DNA of 64,000 nucleotides from Streptomyces sp. NRRL F-6676 (GTDB lineage: Bacteria; Actinomycetota; Actinomycetes; Streptomycetales; Streptomycetaceae), in NCBI RefSeq assembly GCF_000725625.1, contig NZ_KL647083.1:1-64000 (forward strand). Direction: 5' to 3'. Made by a program: the position numbers and the translations under genes. Below, one piece after another: positions 1 through 8,480 of the stretch; position 1 is the first letter of the stretch, and each line of letters starts with the position of its first letter. Under the pieces are notes generated by a model. The model was not told the origin of the DNA and did not search any database. It worked only from the letters and a program-made list of their open reading frames with translations.

Positions 1-63
1 GTGGGGGTGTGGGGGGAGTGCGGGTGGGTGGGGGTTGATCGCGCAGTTCCCCGCGCCCCTGAA

Positions 64-133
64 AGCGCGGGGCTGTATCGATGTGCGGCTCCGCCGCGTG
101 GGCGCGACGAGCCGCGTCCCACCCGCACCCGAC
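64..133. repeat. Dispersed intergenic repeat, copy 1
   Basis: A 70-bp segment that recurs at 3024-3093 with roughly 85-90% identity and no gaps (constant offset of 2960). Both copies lie outside convincing genes and share the core reading tgcggctccgcc followed by gtgggcgcga. Similar GC-rich intergenic elements are scattered through Streptomyces chromosomes. The first 246 bases of the window hold this repeat and no gene I can support. Confidence 0.7.
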
Positions 134-246
134 CGCGAACCCCCGGTACGGCATGCTGAGGGCGCAGCCCTCGTCCGTCATCCGCCGCCCCTGGAACCGT
201 CATCGTCGAACAGCCACCCCGCTCCGCCCCCGACCGGCTTCTCTCC

Positions 247-963
247 GTGCTCGCCGCGTTCGATCACGCGCACCCCGCCCTCTCCCTCTCCGAGATCGCC
301 CGCCGCGCGGCGCTCCCCCTCACCACCACCCACCGTCTCGTCGGCGCGCTCACCGCGTGGGGCGCGCTGGAGCGGGACGGCGCCGGCGTGTACCACGTGG
401 GCCTCCGGCTCTGGGAGGTCGCCGCGCTCGCCCCGCGCGGTCTGGCGCTGCGGCAGGTCGCGCTCCCGTACCTCGAGGACCTCTACGAGGCCACGCACGA
501 GAACGTGCAACTGGCCGTCCGCGACGGCGGCGAGGTCGTGTACATCGAGTGGCTCTCGGGCCGCAGCGCCGTGGGCGTGCACATCCGCGTCGGCGCCCGC
601 TGGCCGCTGCACGCCACCGGCGTGGGGCTCGCCCTGCTGGCCCACAGCGACCAGTCCGTGCAGGAGGAGTACTGCGCCGGCCCGCTCGCCGCGTTCACCC
701 CGCACACCGTCACCGACCCGGCCCAACTGCGCCGCCGGCTCGCCGAGGTGCGCCGCGCGGGCGTGGCGGTGAGCAGCCGCCAGATCACCGACGACGCGGT
801 CTCGGTGGCGGCACCGGTCCGCGGCCCGGACGGCCGGGTGACGGCGGCGGTGTCGGTCGTCGTCCCCCTCGACGACGTCCACGTCCCGGCGCTCACCCCG
901 ACCGTACGCCTGGCCGCACGCGGCATCAGCCGCGCCCTGGGCTGGCGCCCGACGACACCCTGA
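247..963 (+). CDS. IclR-family transcriptional regulator
   Basis: A 238-residue protein with an N-terminal winged helix (LSLSEIARRAALPLTTTHRLV, about residues 13-33) and the IclR effector domain, including GVGLALLAHS and the ISRQITDD-like stretch SSRQITDDAVSVAAPV. IclR proteins bind small carboxylates or aromatic acids and usually control a neighbouring catabolic gene, here outside the window. The GTG start at 247 is the first start codon in frame, but about 15 in-frame codons before it (reading APDRLLS just upstream) look like the usual family N-terminus, so the protein may begin earlier at a non-standard codon. A strong terminator follows at once. Confidence 0.85.
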   Translation: MLAAFDHAHPALSLSEIARRAALPLTTTHRLVGALTAWGALERDGAGVYHVGLRLWEVAALAPRGLALRQVALPYLEDLYEATHENVQLAVRDGGEVVYIEWLSGRSAVGVHIRVGARWPLHATGVGLALLAHSDQSVQEEYCAGPLAAFTPHTVTDPAQLRRRLAEVRRAGVAVSSRQITDDAVSVAAPVRGPDGRVTAAVSVVVPLDDVHVPALTPTVRLAARGISRALGWRPTTP

Positions 964-971
964 GCGACACA

Positions 972-1014
972 CGGAAGCCGCACGGCGCGGGGGGAGTGCG
1001 CCGTGCGGCTTCCG
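972..1014 (+). terminator. Terminator after the IclR gene
   Basis: A perfect 17-bp inverted repeat (972-988 with 998-1014, loop of 9) starting 9 bases after the IclR stop codon. No U-tract follows, as is common in Streptomyces. Confidence 0.8.
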
Positions 1015-1104
1015 ACCGTGAAGAGGGGGGAATCGGCGGCCGGGTTCCACGGGCGCGGATCTTCTTCGACGACGGCGGTGGCGCCCACCAGCCGCCGGGC
1101 CCCC

Positions 1105-1725
1105 TCACGGCCGGGCCGTCCACCGGCCCGCGACCCGCTCCCATTCGCACCCCCACGCCGCGATCCGCCGCCGCAGCACCGCCCAGGCGGCAGCCAGGTG
1201 GGCGAGCCGCCCCAGCACCAGCACCCCGGCCCCCGCGAGGATCCCGGACCCGATGGCCCGGCTGCGGATCTCCTCCGCCGTGCGCGGCGGCTCGGCGATC
1301 GTGCCCGCCGCGTCCGTCCACACCCGTACCCGGTCGCCCGCCGCGAGCCCCGGCGCCACCTCGGCGGTGGCGGTGCGGACCGTCCCGTCGGCCGCGGTGT
1401 ACCGCACCTTCGCCGGGTAGCGGCTCTCCTGCTCCTCCTCCGACCCCGGCTCCGGGTGCCGGGGCACGTCCTGGACGAGTACGGCGGTGGTGTGCCGCCC
1501 GCCGTCGGTCTCGGCGCGGGCGCTGTGCGTCGCCCGGTCGTACACGGCGGTGCCGACCGCGTACCCGGTCAGCGGCGCGGCCGCGGCGACCACCGCGCCC
1601 AGCAGCAGTCCGGCCCAGGCCAGCAGCAGGTCCCCGGGCCGGCGCAGCGGGCCGGGGCGCCAGCGCCACCAGCGGTCGGCGGAGACGGCCGGCGGCGGCT
1701 CGGCACGCGGAACGAGGTCGGGCAT
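1105..1725 (-). CDS. Rv1733c-like membrane protein
   Basis: A 206-residue protein starting at an ATG with a perfect Shine-Dalgarno (aaggaggcgac) just upstream; an in-frame ATG 21 bases earlier lacks one. Two hydrophobic segments (about residues 32-58 and 160-190) flank an extracytoplasmic loop of about 100 residues, the layout of the actinobacterial Rv1733c family of unknown function. The WRWRPGPLRRPGD stretch before the first membrane segment is typical. It is the last gene of a leftward group with the MreB-like and DksA-like genes. These proteins are often seen beside dormancy or redox-stress genes in Streptomyces, but its role is unknown. Confidence 0.75.
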   Translation of the reverse strand: MPDLVPRAEPPPAVSADRWWRWRPGPLRRPGDLLLAWAGLLLGAVVAAAAPLTGYAVGTAVYDRATHSARAETDGGRHTTAVLVQDVPRHPEPGSEEEQESRYPAKVRYTAADGTVRTATAEVAPGLAAGDRVRVWTDAAGTIAEPPRTAEEIRSRAIGSGILAGAGVLVLGRLAHLAAAWAVLRRRIAAWGCEWERVAGRWTARP

Positions 1726-1780
1726 GTCGCCTCCTTGGTACGACATCGGACCGGCGGACGGGGTGGTCGGCCGGCGGCGG

Positions 1781-2585
1781 TCAGGCGCGGCCCGCCGGGC
1801 CGACCGGCGTGGCCAGGACGGGATGGCGCCGCGCCGAGTCCAGCGCGACGGCAGCCCCGCGTACGGCGGCGGTGTGCGGCCGGGGCACCGGCCGGACGGA
1901 GGTGTCGAGCTGCCGGGCGAGCCGGTGGACCAGCTCCGGGCGCAGCGCGCCGCCCCCGCCGAGCAGCGGCCCCCGGCCGAGCGCGTCGACGAACTCCGGG
2001 CGTGGATCCTCCCGCACCAGGCCGGTGACCGCCTCGGTGACCCTGTCGGCCAGCTGCCTCGCGGTCAGGGTCCGCAGATCGCCGGTGCCGTGTTCGACGC
2101 GGCGGGCGACGGAGACGGTGCCGTCGCACAGCAGGGCGATCTCGGTGAGCTGGGCACCGAGGTCGACGACGAGCAGCGGCCGGGACAGGTCGGCACCGGC
2201 CGCGAGCGCGATCGCGCGGACGGTGTCGATCGCCAGCACGCTGCGCGGCCGCAGTCCGGCCAGCGCCGCGGCGAGCTCCGCCCGGTGTTCCGCGCCGCCG
2301 AGCACCGGGGTGGTGCAGACGATCACGGGGCGGGCGTACCGGGGAACGCGGGGGGGCGAGCAGCCGGGTGAGCAGCCGCGCGGCCCCGTCGGAGTCGACG
2401 ATCGCACCGCGTTCGACGGGACGGACGACACCGGCGTCGTCCGCGGGACCGAACGAGACCGTGGGCGCGTCGAGGATGGTGTGTGCCCGGGTCCAGACGC
2501 GGGTACGGGCGCTGCCGAGGTCGAGCGCGAGGCCGGGGGAGCGCCGCAGCGCCCGCCACCCGGGCTCGCGCCGTGCGGACGTCAC
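1781..2585 (-). pseudogene. Frameshifted MreB/Hsp70-like actin-fold gene
   Basis: The 5' part runs in one frame from GTG at 2585 (good ggaggtgaaccg site; GTGA overlap with the stop of the next gene upstream) and encodes LALDLGSARTRVWTR, the phosphate-1 loop of an actin/Hsp70-fold ATPase. The 3' part continues in another frame from about 2360 and encodes LLVVDLGAQLTEIALL (phosphate-2) and a GGGGALRPELV adenosine motif. The switch falls at a run of seven C on the coding strand (G run at 2350-2356). Together they would give a protein of about 267 residues, as in intact Streptomyces homologues. It is either a one-base sequencing or assembly error, a real pseudogene, or slippage-controlled. Without the frameshift it would be an MreB-like ATPase of unknown role. 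Confidence 0.7.
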
Positions 2586-2956
2586 CGGTTCACCTCCCTG
2601 GTCCGGTGGCAGGGGGCGCAGTAGCGCGCCTGGGGGACGATGCGGAGGCGGGGCAGGTCCATGGGGTGGCCGCAGCGCAGGCAGAGCCCGTAGCTGCCCT
2701 CGTCCATCCGGGCGAGGGCGGCCTCCACGTCGGCGAGCACCATGCGGGCGGACGCGCACAGCTTGACGTGCACCTCCAGCTGCGAGGCCACACCACGCTC
2801 GCGGGCCCGCCGCGCCCGCGCGGGCGCGACATGCCCGAGCTGCGCGAGCTGATCGAGCCGGAACTCCCGCTGCTCGACCAGACCCTCCCGCAACGCACCC
2901 AGCTCCCCGGGCCCGATCCCGGCATTGACACCACCGACGACGACCTGCTGCTCCAC
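2582..2956 (-). CDS. DksA/TraR-type zinc-finger protein 1
   Basis: A 124-residue protein with a helical coiled-coil N-terminal half and a C-terminal four-cysteine zinc finger: CLRCG, then CAPCH 21 residues on. The preceding DEGSYGLC stretch is the hallmark of DksA/TraR proteins, which bind the RNA polymerase secondary channel. The GTG start at 2956 is chosen for its upstream ggggaaagcc. The acidic tip of the coiled coil seen in true DksA is not obvious, so direct polymerase regulation is unproven. Its stop overlaps the start of the MreB-like gene (GTGA), so the two are translationally coupled. Confidence 0.8.
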   Translation of the reverse strand: MEQQVVVGGVNAGIGPGELGALREGLVEQREFRLDQLAQLGHVAPARARRARERGVASQLEVHVKLCASARMVLADVEAALARMDEGSYGLCLRCGHPMDLPRLRIVPQARYCAPCHRTREVNR

Positions 2957-3023
2957 GGCTTTCCCCTCTCCGAACGGGATGCGACACGGACGGCTGCCAC
3001 CCGAAACCCCCGGCCGACCCAGA

Positions 3024-3093
3024 GGCGCGGGACTGTGTCGATCTGCGGCTCCGCCACGTGGGCGCGACCAGCCACACCCCACCCGCACCCGAC
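3024..3093. repeat. Dispersed intergenic repeat, copy 2
   Basis: Second copy of the 70-bp element at 64-133, lying between the two DksA-like genes. Confidence 0.7.
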
Positions 3094-3139
3094 GACGCGC
3101 CCCGGGGTCAACGGGGCGGAGCCCCGGCGGACGGACCCC

Positions 3140-3469
3140 TCAGTCCGCCCGCTGCGCGCACGGCACGCACGACCCCGCGTAGGGAAGGATCTCCAGCCGC
3201 TCCACCGGAATCGGCTTCGCGCACCCCCCGCACACCCCGTACGACCCGTCCTCCAGCCTCCCGAACGCCGCGTCGATGTCCTTCAGCGCCCTCCGCACAG
3301 CCATCCGCTGCGCCGACACCAGGTCATCGGCGACCGCGTCCCCCTGCCCCTCACGCAACGCCTCCAACTGCGCGAGCCGCGCATTGCGCTCGTGCTCCAG
3401 GCGCTGCCGGGCCTCGTGCATGCTCAGACGCCCGGCGGACGAACCGGCGCGGGCGGTGTCCAGCGACAT
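3140..3469 (-). CDS. DksA/TraR-type zinc-finger protein 2
   Basis: A 109-residue paralogue of the protein at 2582-2956: an N-terminal coiled coil (LEHERNARLAQLEAL), then LEDGSYGVCGGCAKPI and CVPCAQ, giving the paired CxxC zinc ligands and the GSYG turn of DksA/TraR proteins. The start is the ATG at 3469, with cctttct-complementary agaaagg upstream. It likely binds RNA polymerase or another partner during stress; this is family knowledge only. It lies 180 bases upstream of the other DksA-like gene, on the same strand. Confidence 0.8.
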   Translation of the reverse strand: MSLDTARAGSSAGRLSMHEARQRLEHERNARLAQLEALREGQGDAVADDLVSAQRMAVRRALKDIDAAFGRLEDGSYGVCGGCAKPIPVERLEILPYAGSCVPCAQRAD

Positions 3470-3861
3470 CGCAACAGGTCCTTTCTACGAAAAGCGGCTC
3501 CCTCGGCCCGGGCCGGCCCGTCCGTCCCTCACGTCGGACGGACCGGCCCCGACCGGGGCCGACGGGCGCCCCGGGAGCCGGGCGGGAAGCTGACGGTCTC
3601 CCCGCTCGCCCTCCACCTTCGTCGGCCGCCCCCGGACGGGCCATCGGTCGCGGACCCCATTTCCGGTGGGTCGCGCAGTGCACGCCGACGGGCTTCCCGG
3701 CCCCCGCGCGCCGCGCAGATGGGGCCCGCTCCCCATCGACCCCCGCCCGCCCGGCACGGCAGTCTTGGCACCAGGGCGGCCACCGCGCCACCCCACCCTC
3801 CGTGACCCCACGGCCGGTGGCCGCCCGCGAACGGCGATAGTGGACGTACGCGCCCACCCGG

Positions 3862-3915
3862 CACGTACCGAACGACCGGCCACGTACCGAACGACAAGCA
3901 ACGACAAGCAACGAC
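3862..3915. repeat. Short direct repeats before the kinase gene
   Basis: Two copies of cacgtaccgaacgac (about 3862-3876 and 3881-3895) run into tandem acgacaagca units (to about 3915). They lie in the 3470-3948 divergent intergenic region, which otherwise shows no gene. They may be regulator-binding repeats for the two-component operon. Confidence 0.5.
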
Positions 3916-3948
3916 AGCCGACGACAACGACGGAAGGCATGAGCCCCG

Positions 3949-4953
3949 GTGTCCCTGTTCTGGCGGATCTTCGGCCTGAACGCCCTGGTCCTGGGCGCGG
4001 CCACCGCGCTCCTGCTGTGGGCCCCGGTGACCGTCTCGGTACCGGTGGTGCTGACCGAGGCCGTGATCCTGCTGGCCGGCCTCGCGGTGATGCTGGTGGC
4101 CAACGCCGCCCTGCTCCGCATCGGCCTGGCCCCGCTGGAGCGGCTGTCCCGGCTGATGTCCACCGTCGACCTGCTGCGCCCGGGGCAGCGGCTGCCCGTC
4201 CCCGCGCAGAGCGGTGTCGCCGAGCTGATCCGTACGTTCAACGCGATGCTGGAACGGCTGGAGACCGAGCGCGCCACCTCCAGCGCCCGCGTGCTCTCCG
4301 CCCAGGAGGCCGAGCGGCGCCGGATCGCCGCCGAGCTGCACGACGAGGTCGGCCAGAGCCTGACCGCCGTGCTGCTCGGCCTGAAGCGCGCCGCCGACCA
4401 GGCTCCGGAACCGCTCCGCGAGGACCTGCGGCAGGCGCAGGAGATCACCCGGGAGAGCCTGGACGAGGTGCGGCGACTGGCCCGCCGGCTGCGTCCCGGC
4501 GTGCTGGAGGACCTCGGCCTGATCGCCGCGCTCACCTCGCTCGCCACCGACTTCGCCACCCACACCGGGCTGCGGGTCGTCCGCCGACTGGAGAACGGAC
4601 TGCCCCCGCTGGACCGGGAGGCGGAGCTGGTGCTCTACCGGGTCGCCCAGGAGGGCCTGACCAACATCGCCCGGCACGCCGAGGCCGGGTGCGCCGTGCT
4701 CGCGCTGCGTCGCACCGGCACCGCCGTCGTCCTGGAGATCACCGACGACGGCCGCGGCATCGGCCCGGCCCGGGAGGGCGCCGGCATCCGCGGCATGCGG
4801 GAGCGCGCCCTGCTGCTGGGCGCCGCACTCGACCTCTCCCCCGCCCCCGAGGGCGGCACCCGGCTGCTGCTGACCGTGCCCACCACGACCGTGGCCCCCG
4901 CCCCCGCCGAGCCGCCGCCCGCCCCCGCTCCACATACCCGGAAGAACGCCTGA
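3949..4953 (+). CDS. NarL-type sensor histidine kinase
   Basis: A 334-residue membrane kinase: two transmembrane segments (about residues 5-27 and 32-56) separated by only a few residues, a HAMP-like linker, a HisKA_3 box with the phospho-acceptor H131 in ELHDEVGQ, and an HATPase_c domain (ITDDGRGIG, then GIRGMRERA). With almost no extracellular loop it likely senses a membrane or cytoplasmic signal. A proline- and alanine-rich tail follows. The GTG start at 3949 has weak Shine-Dalgarno support (ggaaggcatgagcccc). The response regulator follows 3 bases after the stop, so the two are co-transcribed partners. Confidence 0.92.
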   Translation: MSLFWRIFGLNALVLGAATALLLWAPVTVSVPVVLTEAVILLAGLAVMLVANAALLRIGLAPLERLSRLMSTVDLLRPGQRLPVPAQSGVAELIRTFNAMLERLETERATSSARVLSAQEAERRRIAAELHDEVGQSLTAVLLGLKRAADQAPEPLREDLRQAQEITRESLDEVRRLARRLRPGVLEDLGLIAALTSLATDFATHTGLRVVRRLENGLPPLDREAELVLYRVAQEGLTNIARHAEAGCAVLALRRTGTAVVLEITDDGRGIGPAREGAGIRGMRERALLLGAALDLSPAPEGGTRLLLTVPTTTVAPAPAEPPPAPAPHTRKNA

Positions 4954-4956
4954 CCC

Positions 4957-5634
4957 ATGACAGAACCGACCACCCCACCGGCCGCCACCCGCACCCGCAT
5001 CCTGCTGGCCGACGACCACGCCCTGGTGCGCCGCGGGGTGCGGCTCATCCTGGAGGGCGAACCCGACTTCGAGGTCGTCGCGGAGGCCGGTGACGGCGCC
5101 GAGGCCGTCCAGGCCGCCCGCGCCCACCACCCCGACCTCGCGATCCTCGACGTCGCCATGCCCCGTATGACCGGGTTGCAGGCCGCCCGGGAGCTGTCCC
5201 AGCTCCAGCCCGGCCTGCGCATCCTCATGCTGAGCATGTACGACAACGAGCAGTACTTCTTCCAGGCCCTCAAGGCCGGCGCGTGCGGCTACGTCCTGAA
5301 GTCGGTGGCCGACCGCGACCTGGTCGAGGCCTGCCGGGCGGCCGTGCGGGGCGAGCCGTTCCTGTACCCGGGCGCGGTCACGGCGCTGATCCGCAACTTC
5401 CTCGACCGGGTCCGCTCGGGCGACGAGGCCCCGGACAGCGTGCTGACGCCGCGCGAGGAGGAGGTCCTCAAGCTGATCGCCGAGGGCCACTCCTCCAAGG
5501 AGATCGCCGACACCCTGTTCATCAGCATCAAGACCGTCCAGCGCCACCGGGCGAACCTGCTGCACAAGCTCGGCCTGCGGGACCGCCTCGAACTGACCCG
5601 GTACGCCATCCGGGCGGGCCTGGTCGAACCCTGA
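4957..5634 (+). CDS. NarL/LuxR-family response regulator
   Basis: A 225-residue regulator with a receiver domain (acidic pair D19/D20, phospho-acceptor D65 in LAILDVAMP, lysine in GYVLKSV) and a C-terminal LuxR helix-turn-helix (LTPREEEVLKLIAEGHSSKE, then SIKTVQRHRANLLHKLGL). It is the cognate partner of the kinase just upstream. The target genes cannot be told from sequence. The following SecDF gene could be one, but a hairpin separates them. Confidence 0.93.
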   Translation: MTEPTTPPAATRTRILLADDHALVRRGVRLILEGEPDFEVVAEAGDGAEAVQAARAHHPDLAILDVAMPRMTGLQAARELSQLQPGLRILMLSMYDNEQYFFQALKAGACGYVLKSVADRDLVEACRAAVRGEPFLYPGAVTALIRNFLDRVRSGDEAPDSVLTPREEEVLKLIAEGHSSKEIADTLFISIKTVQRHRANLLHKLGLRDRLELTRYAIRAGLVEP

Positions 5635-5640
5635 CCGTCC

Positions 5641-5661
5641 GGCCGGGGTCCCGCCCCGGCC
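5641..5661 (+). terminator. Terminator after the two-component operon
   Basis: An 8-bp GC-only inverted repeat (5641-5648 with 5654-5661, loop of 5) six bases after the response-regulator stop. Confidence 0.6.
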
Positions 5662-5784
5662 CGCTCCCCCACTGACACACCGGCACGGCACGCTTCGGGC
5701 AGCCTCGCGCGCCGGCGCATATACCCATACCCCGTACCCGTATTTGTTTCCTCATATCCGTAGCCGTACGGCTGGAGCCCTTCT

Positions 5785-8109
5785 GTGAAACGCGTCGACC
5801 GCGTGCAACGCGCCTCCCGTGTGCGGGCCGTCCTGGCCCTCGTCGTCCTCGCCCTGTCTGTGTACATCGCGCTCACCGTCCCGCCCCGGCTGGGGCTCGA
5901 CCTGCGCGGCGGCACGCAGATCGTGTTGCAGACCCGCGACTCGGACGCCGCGAAGGCGGACGCGGACGCCACCGACCGGGCGCTGGAGGTGCTGCGCCGC
6001 CGGATCGACGGACTGGGGGTGTCGGAACCCAACCTGGTCCGCTCCGGCGAGGACCGGATCATCGTCGAGCTGCCGGGCGTGCAGGACCCGCGCCAGGCCG
6101 CCGACGTCCTCGGCCGCACCGCGCAGATGACGTTCCACCCCGTCCTCGGCACCGCCACCGCCACCGACGCCACCGGGCGGGAGTCCCCGGGCGGCGAGCG
6201 GGTCCTGGCCGACGAGGACGGGCAGCGGCTGCGGCTCGGCCCGGCCGCGATGACCGGCGAGCACGTCGAGGGCGCCGAGGGCCGGATCGACCCGCAGCAG
6301 GCGGTGGGCTGGTTCGTCACCGTGGACTTCGGCGGCAAGGGCAGCGACCTGTGGGCGAAGCTGACCGGTCAGGCCGCGTGCAAACCGGCCGGGGACCCGG
6401 CCCGCCGGGTGGCCATCGTCCTCGACGACGAGATCATCTCCTCGCCCCAGGTGGACCCGTCCGTCTCCTGCGGCGCGGGGATCGCGGGCGGCTCCACGCA
6501 GATCACCGGCGGGTTCTCCGACAGCGCGGCGAAGGAGCTGGCGCTGCTGGTCAACGGCGGGGCGCTGCCCGTGCCGGTGGAGACGATCGAGCAGCGGACG
6601 ATCGGCCCCACCCTGGGCGCGGAGGCGATCACCGCGAGCGCGTGGGCCGCCGTCATCGGCGCGGCGCTGACCTCGCTGTTCGTGATCGTCGTCTACCGGC
6701 TGCTCGGCGCGCTCGCCACCCTCGCGCTGGCCTGCTACGCCCTCGTCTCCTACGCCGCCCTGGCCGCGCTCGGCGCCACGCTCACCCTGCCGGGGCTGGC
6801 CGGCTTCGTGCTGGCGATCGGCATGGCGGTGGACGCCAACGTCCTGGTCTTCGAACGGGCGCGGGAGGAGTACACCGCGCGCCGGCGCACGACCCCGCGC
6901 ACGGCGCTGAACGTGGGCTTCCGCAAGGCGTTCAGCGCGATCGCGGACTCCAACATCACCACGCTGATCGCGGCCGGACTGCTGTTCTTCCTCGCCTCGG
7001 GGCCGGTCCGCGGCTTCGGCGTGACCCTCTGCATCGGTGTGCTGGCGTCGATGTTCAGCGCACTGGTCATCACCCGGGTGCTGGCCGAGTTCGCCGTCAA
7101 CCGGCGTGCGGTGCGCACGCGTCCGGCATGGTCGGGCATCGACCGCACGGGCCGGGTGCGGGCCTGGCTGGGCCGCCGCGACCCGGATCTGATGCGGCGG
7201 CCGCGGCGCTGGCTGGCCGTGTCGGGGGTCGCGCTGGTGCTGGCGACGGCGGGCATCGCGATGCGCGGGGTGGAGCTGGGGGTGGAGTTCACCGGCGGCC
7301 GGCTCGTCGAGTACTCCACCTCGCGCACCGTCTCCGCCGACGACGCCCGGGAGGCGCTCGCGGACGCCGGGTTCCCGCGTGCGGTCGTGCACTCCTCCGC
7401 CGACGGCGATCTGACCGTCCGTACGACCGATCTGACCGACGCCGAGGAGCGGGAGGTACGGGAGGCCGTCGGCGAACTCGGCGGAAAGACGGAGAAGGTG
7501 CGCGACGAGATGATCGGGCCCAGCCTCGGCGAGGAACTGCGCACCAACGCGCTGCTCGCCCTCGGCGCCGCTCTCGCGACCCAACTGCTGTATCTCGCCG
7601 TACGGTTCCGCTGGACGTACGCGACCTCGGCGGTGGTGGCCCTCGCCCATGACGTCGTCCTGCTGATCGGGGTGTTCGCCTGGCTCGGCAAGCCGCTCGA
7701 CGGCGTCTTCCTGGCGGCCCTGCTCACGGTCATCGGCTACTCGGTCAACGACTCCGTCGTCGTCTTCGACCGGGTCCGCGAACTCACCGCCACCGACCGG
7801 AGCGGGCCCTTCGCGAGGACCGCCAACTCGGCGATCCTCAGCACCCTGCCACGCACCGTCAACACGGGGATCGGGGCGCTGTTCATCCTGGTCGCCCTGG
7901 TGGCACTGGGCGGCGACACGCTGACGGACTTCGCGCTGGCCCTGCTCATCGGCATCGTGGTGGGCACGTACTCGTCGGTCTTCACGGCGACCCCGCTGGC
8001 CGTGGCCTTGCAGGGCCGTGGGGCGGGAGGGTCCGGCGGGCGCGGCGGACGGCGCGAGCGCGGCTCCGAGGGCGCGCGGGGCGCCCGTACGCCGTCCCGG
8101 GCGTCCTGA
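5785..8109 (+). CDS. secDF: SecDF fusion protein-export subunit
   Basis: A 774-residue RND-type membrane protein fusing SecD and SecF. The first transmembrane helix is followed by LGLDLRGGTQIVLQ, the SecD signature. Five further helices, including FVLAIGMAVDANVLVFERAR, complete the SecD half by about residue 445. The SecF half starts near residue 475 and carries GVELGVEFTGGRLVEYS and GYSVNDSVVVFDRVRE. It uses proton-motive force to pull proteins out through SecYEG. Streptomyces genomes usually have separate secD and secF beside ruvB; this is the extra fused copy found elsewhere. GTG start at 5785. Confidence 0.93.
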   Translation: MKRVDRVQRASRVRAVLALVVLALSVYIALTVPPRLGLDLRGGTQIVLQTRDSDAAKADADATDRALEVLRRRIDGLGVSEPNLVRSGEDRIIVELPGVQDPRQAADVLGRTAQMTFHPVLGTATATDATGRESPGGERVLADEDGQRLRLGPAAMTGEHVEGAEGRIDPQQAVGWFVTVDFGGKGSDLWAKLTGQAACKPAGDPARRVAIVLDDEIISSPQVDPSVSCGAGIAGGSTQITGGFSDSAAKELALLVNGGALPVPVETIEQRTIGPTLGAEAITASAWAAVIGAALTSLFVIVVYRLLGALATLALACYALVSYAALAALGATLTLPGLAGFVLAIGMAVDANVLVFERAREEYTARRRTTPRTALNVGFRKAFSAIADSNITTLIAAGLLFFLASGPVRGFGVTLCIGVLASMFSALVITRVLAEFAVNRRAVRTRPAWSGIDRTGRVRAWLGRRDPDLMRRPRRWLAVSGVALVLATAGIAMRGVELGVEFTGGRLVEYSTSRTVSADDAREALADAGFPRAVVHSSADGDLTVRTTDLTDAEEREVREAVGELGGKTEKVRDEMIGPSLGEELRTNALLALGAALATQLLYLAVRFRWTYATSAVVALAHDVVLLIGVFAWLGKPLDGVFLAALLTVIGYSVNDSVVVFDRVRELTATDRSGPFARTANSAILSTLPRTVNTGIGALFILVALVALGGDTLTDFALALLIGIVVGTYSSVFTATPLAVALQGRGAGGSGGRGGRRERGSEGARGARTPSRAS

Positions 8110-8130
8110 CCCGGGAGGGACCGACGGCCG

Positions 8131-8159
8131 AGGGGGCGGTGCATCCCGTACCGCCCCCT
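8131..8159 (+). terminator. Terminator after secDF
   Basis: A perfect 10-bp inverted repeat, agggggcggt (8131-8140) with accgccccct (8150-8159), and a 9-base loop, 21 bases after the secDF stop. Confidence 0.8.
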
Positions 8160-8217
8160 ACCGCCCCCTTCATCCCTTGAACTCCCGCGCACGGAAAGTG
8201 ATTTCCCCGCTTTACCT

Positions 8218-8246
8218 CTTGACGGCCGGGGCACCGGAGAGCACAT
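8218..8246 (+). promoter_or_regulatory. Candidate promoter, orphaned from the GH16 gene
   Basis: TTGACG at 8218-8223, with a loose -10 (cacatt) about 18 bases downstream, just upstream of the palindrome at 8259. No gene follows on this strand until the glucanase at 9760, beyond the TnpB element. Confidence 0.4.
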
Positions 8247-8258
8247 TGAGCGCGCGCT

Positions 8259-8274
8259 CTGAGAGCGCTCTCAG
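8259..8274. promoter_or_regulatory. LacI-type operator
   Basis: A perfect 16-bp palindrome, ctgagagcgctctcag, centred on the CG step typical of LacI/GalR-family operators that control sugar-utilisation genes in Streptomyces. It follows a promoter-like sequence. The only rightward carbohydrate gene nearby is the GH16 glucanase, separated from it by the TnpB element. Confidence 0.65.
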
Positions 8275-8339
8275 CAGCCTTCCGGAGTGCATGCACCACC
8301 CGCGTACCCCCACTCCCCGTACGTGATGAGAGAAGAGGC

Positions 8340-8480
8340 ATTCATCAGTTGACTTCCTCCCCCGCCTAGAAGCGGGGGATTCCAGCGGTCGCCCGCTGGG
8401 GTTCCTGCTTCACCGACGACCGCCCCGTCCGGGAGGACTCCCGTTGAGGTCTTACACCGTCTCCACAGGCAGACGCCGCC
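8340..8480 (-). ncRNA. Possible omegaRNA (TnpB guide) at the element 3' end
   Basis: In IS605-family elements the TnpB guide RNA comes from the 3' end of tnpB through the right end of the element. This interval covers that region, including the hairpin at 8359-8378 and further complementary runs near 8383-8397. The guide would then be the bases just outside, near 8325-8345. Position is inferred from the family, not from any specific sequence match. Confidence 0.35.

Noticed and set aside
81..2624. An 847-codon open frame on the plus strand over the left flank
   Set aside because: Arginine- and proline-rich shadow frame with no domain; genes with clear family motifs occupy the same DNA in other frames.
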